Shown piece after piece: positions 57,202 to 64,000 of a stretch of DNA of 64,000 nucleotides. The notes below the pieces were generated by a model, which was not told the DNA's origin, made no database searches, and saw only the letters and a list, made by a program, of their open reading frames with translations. The position numbers were made by a program, and so were the translations under genes. Source of the DNA: Alphaproteobacteria bacterium (GTDB lineage: Bacteria > Pseudomonadota > Alphaproteobacteria > Thalassobaculales > Thalassobaculaceae); NCBI GenBank assembly GCA_013203465.1, contig JABMNR010000045.1:1-64000 (forward strand), given 5' to 3'. Each line of letters starts with the position of its first letter. Position 1 is the first letter of the stretch.

Positions 57202-59622
57202 ATGAAATCACAATACCGGGCGGTGGTGATCGGCGGTGGCGTCGTCGGCGCCAGCGTGCTGTATCACCTGGCGAAATTCGGCTGGAGCGATGTGGCGCTG
57301 ATCGAGCGGGCGGAGTTGACCGCCGGTTCGACCTGGCATGCCGCCGCTGGCTTCCACCCGTTGAACGCCGATCCCAACATCGCCGCCCTGCAGTCCTACA
57401 CCATCAAGCTGTACCGCGAGATCCAGGAGGAAAGCGGTCAGGATGTCGGCCTGCACATGACCGGCGGCGTCAACATCGCCTCGGCGCCCGAGCGCTGGGA
57501 GTGGTTGCAATCGGCCTGGGCGACGTTCCAGACCATGGGGATCGAAACCGCGCGCTTGGTCGGCCCGGACGAGATCAAGGAAATGGTACCGATCGCCGAC
57601 GTGACCGGCGTGCTCGGTGGATTGTACGACGCCAACGAGGGGCATCTGGACCCCTACGGCACCACCCACGCCTATGCCGGCGCCGCCAAGAAGCGCGGCG
57701 CCGAGGTCATCCTGCGCAACCGGGTGATCGAACTGAACCCGCGCGCCGAGGGCGGCTGGAACGTGGTGACCGAGCACGGCACCATCATCGCCGAGCACGT
57801 GGTCAACGCCGGCGGGCTATGGGCCAAGCAGGTCGGCAAGATGGTCGGCGTCGATCTGCCGGTCACGCCGATGGAGCACCACTATCTGGTGACCGAGGAC
57901 ATTCCCGAGCTGGCGGCGTTGGACCGCGAACTCACCCTGATGGCCGATCTGGAGGGCTTCACCTACTCACGGCAGGAACACAACAGCCTGATGCTCGGGG
58001 TCTACGAGCTGACGCCGAAGCATTGGAACATGGAGGGCGCGCCCTGGGATTACGGCATGGACCTGATCCCCGAGGACATCGACCGCATCTCGCCTGAGTT
58101 GGCCAAGGGGTTCGAGCGGTTCCCGTGCCTGAACGATGTCGGCATCAAACGTTGGGTCAACGGTGCCTTCACCTTCGCGCCGGACGGCAACCCCCTGGTC
58201 GGCCCGATGCCGGGGGTGCCGAACTACTGGCTGGCCTGCGGCGTGATGGCCGGGTTCAGCCAGGGCGGCGGCGTCGGCAAGTCGCTGGCCGAATGGATGA
58301 TCCACGGCGAGCCCGAGGAGGACGTGTTCGGTATGGACATCGCCCGGTTCGGGCCGTTCGCCTCGAACCGCGAGTACCTGCGCCAGACCACCGGCCAGTT
58401 CTATTCCCGCCGCTTCGTCATGGCCTACCCGAACGAACAGTTGCCCGCCGGCCGGCCGTTCAAGGTCTCGCCGAGCCACGATGCGATGGCCGCCAACGGC
58501 GCCCGGTTCGGTGTCAACTGGGGGCTGGAGGTGCCGATCTACTTCGCCCCCTCGCCCGCGTTCGAGGAGAAATGGACCCTCAAGCGCTCGAACGCCTTCG
58601 ACATCATCGCTGGCGAGTGCCGCGCCGCGCGCGAGCATGTCGGCCTGCTCGATACCTCGGGTTACTCGCGCTACAGCATCACCGGGCCGGGAGCCGCGCA
58701 ATGGCTCGATCGCATGTTGGCGTGCAAACTGCCGCCGCCGGGCCGGGCGCGGTTGGCGCCTATGCTGTCGCCCAACGGCAGGCTGAAGGGTGACCTCACC
58801 GTCTTCAACTGGGATGGTGAGACCTTCTGGCTGATGGGGTCCTACTATCTGCGCCAGTGGCACATGCGCTGGTTCCAGGATCACGCGGTGGATGGTGTGA
58901 CCGTGCGTGACGTCTCCGACGACTGGACCGGCTGGCTGGTCTCCGGCCCGAAGGCGCGCCAGGTAATGGAACGGGTGGTGCACAACGCCTCGATGGCGCA
59001 CGAGGATTTCCGTTTCCTGGCGTGCCGCGATCTCGACGTCGGCCTAAGCCGGGCCAAGGTTGGCCGGCTGTCGGTGTGGGGTGAGTTGGGTTACGAGATC
59101 AACGTGCCCGCCGCCGAGCATCGCGTGCTGTACGACACGCTGAAGGCCGCCGGGACCGAGTTGGGCATGGCCGATGTCGGCATGAACGCCTCGGGCTCGC
59201 TGCGGCTGGAGAAAAGCTTCGGCGTCTGGTCCTTGGAATTCCGGCAGAACTATACCCCGGGCATGACCTTGATGGACCGCTGGATCGCCTTCGACAAGGG
59301 CGACTTCATCGGCCGCGACGCCGCCCTGCGAGAGCGCGACGGCGACACCGCGCCACGCAAGCTGGCGACCCTGGAGATCGACTCCGACGACGCCGACACC
59401 GCCGGGTTCGAGCCTATTTGGGATGGGGATACCCGCGTCGGGTTCGTCACCTCGGGCGCCTATGGCCACTGCGTCGGCAAGAGCATCGCCATGGCGATGA
59501 TCGACAAGGAACGCATCGCCGAGGGCGCGGCCTTCGACGTCCATGTGGTCGGGGTGAAGAAGAAGGCTCGCATCATCGCCGACAGCCCGATGAACCCGAG
59601 CGGATCGCGCATGCGGGCCTGA
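57202..59622 (+). CDS. Dimethylglycine/sarcosine dehydrogenase-like flavoprotein with GcvT domain
   Basis: 806 residues, the length of bacterial DMGDH-type enzymes. The N-terminal half is a DAO-type FAD domain with VIGGGVVGASVLYHL (9-23). H46 in AGSTWHAAAG is placed like the His that holds FAD covalently in DMGDH. From about residue 425 a GcvT-like folate domain follows: GLLDTSGYSRYSITGPGA, LTVFNWDG, LGYEINVP, RLEKSFGVWSLEF and a C-terminal barrel. It should oxidise an N-methyl group and hand the C1 unit to tetrahydrofolate. First gene of a three-gene operon behind the TetR dyad. Confidence 0.86.
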   Translation: MKSQYRAVVIGGGVVGASVLYHLAKFGWSDVALIERAELTAGSTWHAAAGFHPLNADPNIAALQSYTIKLYREIQEESGQDVGLHMTGGVNIASAPERWEWLQSAWATFQTMGIETARLVGPDEIKEMVPIADVTGVLGGLYDANEGHLDPYGTTHAYAGAAKKRGAEVILRNRVIELNPRAEGGWNVVTEHGTIIAEHVVNAGGLWAKQVGKMVGVDLPVTPMEHHYLVTEDIPELAALDRELTLMADLEGFTYSRQEHNSLMLGVYELTPKHWNMEGAPWDYGMDLIPEDIDRISPELAKGFERFPCLNDVGIKRWVNGAFTFAPDGNPLVGPMPGVPNYWLACGVMAGFSQGGGVGKSLAEWMIHGEPEEDVFGMDIARFGPFASNREYLRQTTGQFYSRRFVMAYPNEQLPAGRPFKVSPSHDAMAANGARFGVNWGLEVPIYFAPSPAFEEKWTLKRSNAFDIIAGECRAAREHVGLLDTSGYSRYSITGPGAAQWLDRMLACKLPPPGRARLAPMLSPNGRLKGDLTVFNWDGETFWLMGSYYLRQWHMRWFQDHAVDGVTVRDVSDDWTGWLVSGPKARQVMERVVHNASMAHEDFRFLACRDLDVGLSRAKVGRLSVWGELGYEINVPAAEHRVLYDTLKAAGTELGMADVGMNASGSLRLEKSFGVWSLEFRQNYTPGMTLMDRWIAFDKGDFIGRDAALRERDGDTAPRKLATLEIDSDDADTAGFEPIWDGDTRVGFVTSGAYGHCVGKSIAMAMIDKERIAEGAAFDVHVVGVKKKARIIADSPMNPSGSRMRA

Positions 59623-59651
59623 CCCGTGACCTCTAGAAGAAGGACTGCGCC

Positions 59652-61199
59652 ATGGCGGATCGTGAGAGGCGAAGCGGGCGGCGTGGCCGGCGCTCCGCCG
59701 CCGAGACGGCACCCGCACCCACCCGGTCGATCGCCTATCGCCGCCTGATCAATCCGCTGATCCGGCAACCGGCGTTCAGTGACGACCGGGTCGAGGCGAT
59801 CCACCAGACCGCGTTGCGGGTCCTGGAAGAACTTGGCATCAAGGTGCTGAACGGACAGGCGCGCGACCGTTTCAAGAAGGCGGGCGCGGATGTCGACGGC
59901 GACAGCTGGATGGTGCGTCTCGACCGTGGCCTGGTGGAAGAGGCGATCCGTACCGCCCCCGGACAGTTCGACCTGATCGCCGGATCGGCGGAGCGCCGGG
60001 TCACCCTGGGCGGCGACCATGTGGCCTTCATGGGCGTCGGCGGACCGCCGCACATCTCCGACCTCGACCACGGCAAGCGGCCCGGCACGCTGGAAGACAC
60101 CCGCAACCTGATCAAGCTCACCCAGAGCTTCGACGTGGTGCATCTGCTGTCACCGAACGTCGAGCCCCAGGACATCCCCATCGAGATCCGCCACCTCGAC
60201 ATGACCTATGCCGAAATGACGTTGAGCGACAAGGCGCCGTTCGTCTACGCCCGCGGTCCCGGACAGGTGCGCGACTGTTTCGCGATGATCCGCCTCGCCC
60301 GCGGCGTCGACGAAGACACGTTCGCCGCCCGGCCCTATTGCTACACCGTCATCAACACCAACTCGCCACGCCAGCTCGACATCCCGATGTGCCAAGGGAT
60401 CATGGATTTCGCCGACGCCGGGCAAATCTCACTGATCACCCCGTTCACCCTGTCGGGCGCGATGGCGCCGGTGACCATCGCGGGCGCCTTGACCCTGGCC
60501 CATGCCGAAGCGCTGGCCGGGATCACCCTGGCGCAGGTCAGCCGGCCCGGCGCGCCGGTGCTGTACGGCTCGTTCACCTCCAACGTCGACATGAAATCCG
60601 GCTCCCCGGCCTTCGGCACGCCGGAGTTCATCAAGGGCGCGTTCGGCGCCGGGCAGTTGGCGCGGCATATCGACGTGCCGTGGCGCGGCTCGGTCGGCAC
60701 CGCCTCGAACGCGCCGGACGAGCAGGCGGTCTACGAGACGTTGATGTCGATGTGGGGCAACATGCTCGGCGGCGCCCACGTCCATCTCCACGCCGCCGGT
60801 TGGCTTGAGGGCGGGCTGACCGCGTCGATGGAGAAATTCGTCCTCGACGTCGAGATGTTGCAAATTCTGGCCGAGATGCTGCAACCGCTGGACGCCAGCG
60901 ACGCCGCGATCGGCTATGACGCCATCGCCGAGGTCGAGCCCGGCGGGCACTTCTTCGCCGCCGCCCACACCATGGAGCGCTACCAGACCGCGTTCTACCA
61001 GCCGCTGGTATCGGACTGGCGCAACTTCGGGCAATGGAGCGAGGATGGCGCGACGTGGTCGTCGACCCGGGCCAACCGGATCTGGAAGGAAACCCTGGCG
61101 AATTTCACGCCGCCGCCGCTCGATCCCGGTATCGTCGAGGCGTTGGACGAGTTCGTCATCCGGCGCAAGGCCGAGGGCGGCGAGCCACCGGTGTCGTAA
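59652..61199 (+). CDS. Non-pyrrolysine MttB-family methyltransferase homologue
   Basis: 515 residues of the trimethylamine:corrinoid methyltransferase superfamily (COG5598). After an Arg-rich tail, the barrel shows IHQTALRVLEELGIKV, FMGVGGPPHISD, TPFTLSGAMAPVTIAGAL and YGSFTSNVDMKSGSPAFGTPE. No in-frame TAG interrupts it, so pyrrolysine is absent. Relatives of this non-Pyl type in anaerobes demethylate quaternary amines such as glycine betaine, passing the methyl to a corrinoid protein. No corrinoid protein is encoded here. It sits 29 bases after the DMGDH-like gene and 24 before a DAO-type gene. Substrate and acceptor are unknown. Confidence 0.84.
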   Translation: MADRERRSGRRGRRSAAETAPAPTRSIAYRRLINPLIRQPAFSDDRVEAIHQTALRVLEELGIKVLNGQARDRFKKAGADVDGDSWMVRLDRGLVEEAIRTAPGQFDLIAGSAERRVTLGGDHVAFMGVGGPPHISDLDHGKRPGTLEDTRNLIKLTQSFDVVHLLSPNVEPQDIPIEIRHLDMTYAEMTLSDKAPFVYARGPGQVRDCFAMIRLARGVDEDTFAARPYCYTVINTNSPRQLDIPMCQGIMDFADAGQISLITPFTLSGAMAPVTIAGALTLAHAEALAGITLAQVSRPGAPVLYGSFTSNVDMKSGSPAFGTPEFIKGAFGAGQLARHIDVPWRGSVGTASNAPDEQAVYETLMSMWGNMLGGAHVHLHAAGWLEGGLTASMEKFVLDVEMLQILAEMLQPLDASDAAIGYDAIAEVEPGGHFFAAAHTMERYQTAFYQPLVSDWRNFGQWSEDGATWSSTRANRIWKETLANFTPPPLDPGIVEALDEFVIRRKAEGGEPPVS

Positions 61200-61223
61200 G
61201 TCGTTGAAAAGGAGAAGAGCGCG

Positions 61224-62531
61224 ATGACCAGAACCGCGGACGCGATCATTATCGGCGCCGGGGTGATCGGCGCCGCCGTTGCCTTCGAGTTGGCCAAGAA
61301 GGGTTGGAAGACGCTCTCGGTCGACCGCAACGCCCAGGCCGGTCACGGCTCGACCAGCGGCTCCTGCGCCATCATCCGCATGCACTACTCGACCTTCGAC
61401 GGCACCGCCTTCGCCTGGGAGGGCTACCACTACTGGCGCGACTGGGCCGACTACCTGGAGACCCGCGACCCCAGCGGCCTCGCCACCTTCCGCGAGACCG
61501 GGTGCTTGGTCATGAAGACCGAGGGCAATGAGTATCTGTCGAAGCATATGGAGAACTCCAAGGCGCTGGATTGTCCGTTCGAGGAATGGACGTCCGCGAC
61601 CATCACCGAACGCCTGCCCGGCTACGACACCCAGTTGTTCCACCCACCCAAGACATCGGACGATCCCGGCTTTGGCGCGCCGACCGGCGGCACCCTGCGC
61701 GGTGGGGTATTCTGGCCCAACGCCGGCTACGTCACCGACCCGGCGCTGTCGGCGCAGAACCTGGCCCACGCCGCCAAGGCCAAGGGCGCCGAATTCCTCC
61801 ATGGCGCCACCGTCAGCGATATTCTCACAGCGGGCAGCCGAACCAAGGGCGTGCGGCTGGCCGGCGGCGAGGAGTTGCATGCGCCGGTGGTGATCAACGT
61901 CGCCGGTCCGGCCTCGTCCCGGATCAACGCGATGGCCGGGGTGACCGGCGACATGATCATCACCACCCGCGCCCTGCGCCAGGAGGTGGTGCACGTTCCC
62001 GCCCCCGAGGGCCTGGATTTCGACAACCACGGCATCGTGCTGTCGGACAGCGACATCGCCGTGTACTGCCGGCCGGAGCACGGCAACAACATTCTGATCG
62101 GCAGCGAGGATCCGCCCTGCGACGATCACGTCTGGGTCGACGACGACACCGGTTACAACCGCGACTTCACCGAACAATGGCGCACCCAGGCCCTGCGCTA
62201 CGCCCAACGTCTGCCGACCCTCGGCATCCCCAGCCGCATGAAGGGGGTGGTCGATCTGTACGACGTGACCGAGGACTGGATTCCGATCTACGACCGCTCC
62301 AGCCTCGACGGCTTCTACATGGCCTGCGGCACCAGCGGCAATCAGTTCAAGAACGCGCCGATCGCGGCCAAGATGATGGCGGCCCTGGTGGAGGCGTGCG
62401 AGGCCGGTCACGACCACGACGCCGAGCCGCTGCGCTTCACCCTGCCGTATCTCGGCCGCGCGGTGAACGTCGGGTTCTACTCGCGCAAACGCTCGATCAA
62501 CCAGGAGAGCAGTTTCTCGGTGCTGGGGTAG
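61224..62531 (+). CDS. Sarcosine-oxidase-beta-like FAD-dependent oxidoreductase
   Basis: 435 residues of the DAO family. IIGAGVIGAAVAFELAKKG (9-27) binds FAD. The GSTSGSCAIIRMHYS segment (42-56) resembles the beginning of heterotetrameric sarcosine oxidase beta chains. NVAGPASSRIN and a C-terminal YMACGTSGNQFKNAP complete the fold. It likely oxidises a secondary N-methyl amine such as sarcosine, with electrons to oxygen or ETF. GAAAAGGAGAAG precedes the ATG. Last gene of the operon; no alpha, gamma or delta sarcosine oxidase subunit follows. Confidence 0.86.
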   Translation: MTRTADAIIIGAGVIGAAVAFELAKKGWKTLSVDRNAQAGHGSTSGSCAIIRMHYSTFDGTAFAWEGYHYWRDWADYLETRDPSGLATFRETGCLVMKTEGNEYLSKHMENSKALDCPFEEWTSATITERLPGYDTQLFHPPKTSDDPGFGAPTGGTLRGGVFWPNAGYVTDPALSAQNLAHAAKAKGAEFLHGATVSDILTAGSRTKGVRLAGGEELHAPVVINVAGPASSRINAMAGVTGDMIITTRALRQEVVHVPAPEGLDFDNHGIVLSDSDIAVYCRPEHGNNILIGSEDPPCDDHVWVDDDTGYNRDFTEQWRTQALRYAQRLPTLGIPSRMKGVVDLYDVTEDWIPIYDRSSLDGFYMACGTSGNQFKNAPIAAKMMAALVEACEAGHDHDAEPLRFTLPYLGRAVNVGFYSRKRSINQESSFSVLG

Positions 62532-62551
62532 GAGCGCGCGTGGACTTGCGA

Positions 62552-63754
62552 TCAGCGTGCGCGGCGCAGCTCGGCGATCGTCAACCCCAGCCCACCGATC
62601 ACGACGGTGATCAGCGCGATGGCGGCGATGGCCGCGCGCACCCCGATCACCGGCACCGCGAACCCCGCCGACACCCCGCCGAGCGGCCCGCCGCTCTGCA
62701 TCAGCGTGCGCATGATCGCGAAGCACCGGCCATGGAAGCCGGGCGGGATGATCTTCATGCGCAGGGTCTGTCCCCAGATGGTGAGCGGTGCGATGAACAC
62801 GCCATAGAGCGCCAGCGCGACCGCGACCCCGGCGACGTTGGGGCTCATCGCCACCGCGGCCACGGCGACGCCGCTCAGCAGCAGCGTCAGGCAGATGGCG
62901 AGCCCGGTGGGGATTGGCAGCCGGACGACGCCGATCGTCACCGAACTCACCAGCTGGCCGATCGCGATGCAGCCGAGCAGCAAGCCATACAGCTCGGGAC
63001 CGCCGCCGAGCACGGTGTCGGCAAACACCGGCACGACCACCAGCAGCGCGCCGAGCCCCACATTGAAGGCGAGGTACATGAGGGTGGTGCTCGCGAGCAC
63101 GGGGTTGCGCGCGATGACCCGAACCGCCGCGAGCAGGCTCGTCTCGTCGCCGGTTCCCACATGTCCGGGCTCGGGTCGCGGCCGGCATCGCCATACCGCC
63201 CATGCGAACACCAGATAGCTGGCCGCGTCCAGGTACAGCGCGTCGAGAGGCCCGATCTGGGCGATCAGCAAACCGGCGAGCGGCGGACCGAGCACGCCGC
63301 CCGTGGTGTAGCCGATAGTCTCCAGCGCATTGGCCGCGTTCAGGTCGTCGCCGCTCACCAGCGCCGGCAGCAGGCTTGGCACCCCGGCCAAGGGGATCAT
63401 CATCAGGAATCCGAACACACTGGCGACCACGTACACATACCACAGCGGCAGCGCGTCCATGGTCGCCAGGACGGGTACCGAGAACACCACCAGCGACTTC
63501 GCCAACGAGTCGATCGCCATGATCGTGCGGCGGTCATATCGGTCCAGCAGCCAGCCGGCGGCTATGCCACCGACGATGACCGGTGCCGTGAAGCAGAACG
63601 ACAGCCAACCCAGCGATACCGACGAGCCGGTAAGTTCGAACACGTACCAGACCAGCGTGGTTCGGGTGATCGCGTCGCCAAGCACCGACGCGCAGAAGCC
63701 CGACCAGAACACCCCGTAGCCACGTTCCGAACGCAACGCTCGACGCATGCTCAT
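62552..63754 (-). CDS. MFS exporter (EntS/MefA-like, MFS_3)
   Basis: 400 residues with 12 hydrophobic helices. The start GYGVFWSGFCASVLGDAITRTTL and the loop GWLLDRYDRRTIM are typical of the MFS_3 group that exports siderophores and macrolides. IPLAGVPSLLPALV is the helix-4/5 loop. Its substrate is unknown. GAGGAAGG lies upstream of two close ATGs (63754 and 63748). It converges on the DAO gene and diverges from a C-N hydrolase gene across 191 bases in which no other feature was recognised. Confidence 0.87.
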   Translation of the reverse strand: MSMRRALRSERGYGVFWSGFCASVLGDAITRTTLVWYVFELTGSSVSLGWLSFCFTAPVIVGGIAAGWLLDRYDRRTIMAIDSLAKSLVVFSVPVLATMDALPLWYVYVVASVFGFLMMIPLAGVPSLLPALVSGDDLNAANALETIGYTTGGVLGPPLAGLLIAQIGPLDALYLDAASYLVFAWAVWRCRPRPEPGHVGTGDETSLLAAVRVIARNPVLASTTLMYLAFNVGLGALLVVVPVFADTVLGGGPELYGLLLGCIAIGQLVSSVTIGVVRLPIPTGLAICLTLLLSGVAVAAVAMSPNVAGVAVALALYGVFIAPLTIWGQTLRMKIIPPGFHGRCFAIMRTLMQSGGPLGGVSAGFAVPVIGVRAAIAAIALITVVIGGLGLTIAELRRAR

Positions 63755-63945
63755 GTCGCGGGGCCTTCCTCTCCCAAGAGATGTCCCTCTTTCCAGTATT
63801 TAGCAGGTACGAATTTTCGACCAAAAAATTCAGTCGGTCATGGCGCCATCGATGGCCACCCATCTTTCTGGGATGAGCCGCGATAGGATATGGCATGGCC
63901 CGGTGTACCGTGAGCTGATCGTAAAAAAACGCGACTGAGGACGAC

Positions 63946-64000
63946 ATGCGCCTTGCCCTGCTGCAAGCCAACCCAATTTCCCGCGATACCGACCGGGCGT
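63946..64000 (+). CDS. Carbon-nitrogen hydrolase/NAD synthetase-like, N-terminal fragment
   Basis: The first 18 codons before the window ends: an ATG after GAGGACG, then LALLQANPISRDT. This resembles the first strand and loop of nitrilase-type hydrolases, especially the glutaminase half of glutamine-dependent NAD synthetase (LALLQ-NP). Too little is visible to decide; catalytic residues lie outside. Confidence 0.5.
   Translation, partial: MRLALLQANPISRDTDRA

Noticed and set aside
59652-61199. Pyrrolysine-containing MttB
   Set aside because: The reading frame has no internal TAG codon, so the protein belongs to the non-pyrrolysine branch.
60429-63443. A minus-strand open frame of about 1004 codons across the MttB-like and flavoprotein genes
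   Set aside because: It lies antisense to two well-supported genes, its product is rich in Arg, Gly, Ala and His with no domain, and such long antisense frames are expected at this GC content.
61571-63886. A 771-codon plus-strand open frame spanning the flavoprotein end and the MFS gene
   Set aside because: It reads a second frame of one gene and the antisense of the other; no recognisable domain.

Overview
The window looks like chromosomal DNA of a high-GC alphaproteobacterium, probably a Rhodospirillales-type heterotroph. This is inferred from the strong GC bias, a DUF1127 small protein, a TRAP transporter, a GlpSTPQV-type glycerol ABC transporter with its DUF2160 protein, malate synthase G and the metA/metY arrangement. 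No rRNA, tRNA, CRISPR array, insertion sequence or phage gene was seen. Genes are tightly packed, and many cistron pairs overlap by four bases (ATGA or GTGA), which implies translational coupling.

Layout. 1-4322: the end of an NAD-dependent epimerase, a very large GT-C-like membrane protein and an SGNH-like membrane protein, probably for surface glycans. 4488-8287: hydantoinase/oxoprolinase subunits HyuA and HyuB. 8351-10843: a CHASE hybrid histidine kinase. 10979-15666: ferrochelatase, a decayed redoxin/2OG-oxygenase gene, a GGCT-like protein, ureidoglycolate lyase, a small lipoprotein, a DUF2975/XRE pair, a DUF188 protein and a PilZ-like protein. 15828-18005: malate synthase G, followed by a gene broken by two frameshifts. 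19099-23695: a GNAT enzyme, a DUF1127 protein, a multi-PAS hybrid kinase and an OmpR-type regulator. 23881-27162: an alpha/beta hydrolase, then metY and metA, whose active-site residues suggest the O-acetylhomoserine route.

27184-30965: a TRAP transporter (P, Q, M) and an SDR. 30973-37650 (minus): a probable six-gene run encoding a MetX-like hydrolase, GT4, GT2 and GT39 glycosyltransferases, a class III CoA-transferase resembling 2-methylfumaryl-CoA isomerase, and a DMT exporter. 37799-40944 (plus): a second class III CoA-transferase coupled to a GST, then a PQQ-type aldose sugar dehydrogenase. 40955-44315: an ars-like unit (ArsR with a Cys-Cys pair, ArsP-type permease, MFS) diverging from a Spy/LTXXQ-like periplasmic protein. 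44308-55172: a complete glycerol regulon. The uptake arm (glpV, S, T, P, Q, DUF2160, plus an atypical SDR) runs leftward. The catabolic arm (glpR, glpD, glpK) runs rightward. A shared control region between them contains palindromic and repeated operator-like sites.

55176-62531 is the most intriguing region. It holds an M24 metallohydrolase, a TetR regulator, and a rightward operon of a DMGDH-like flavoprotein with a folate-binding GcvT half, a non-pyrrolysine MttB-family methyltransferase homologue, and a sarcosine-oxidase-like flavoprotein. Together they could remove three N-methyl groups in sequence from a quaternary amine. No corrinoid protein is encoded nearby, so how the MttB-like protein passes on its methyl group is an open question. 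The window ends with an MFS exporter and the first codons of a carbon-nitrogen hydrolase/NAD synthetase-like gene.
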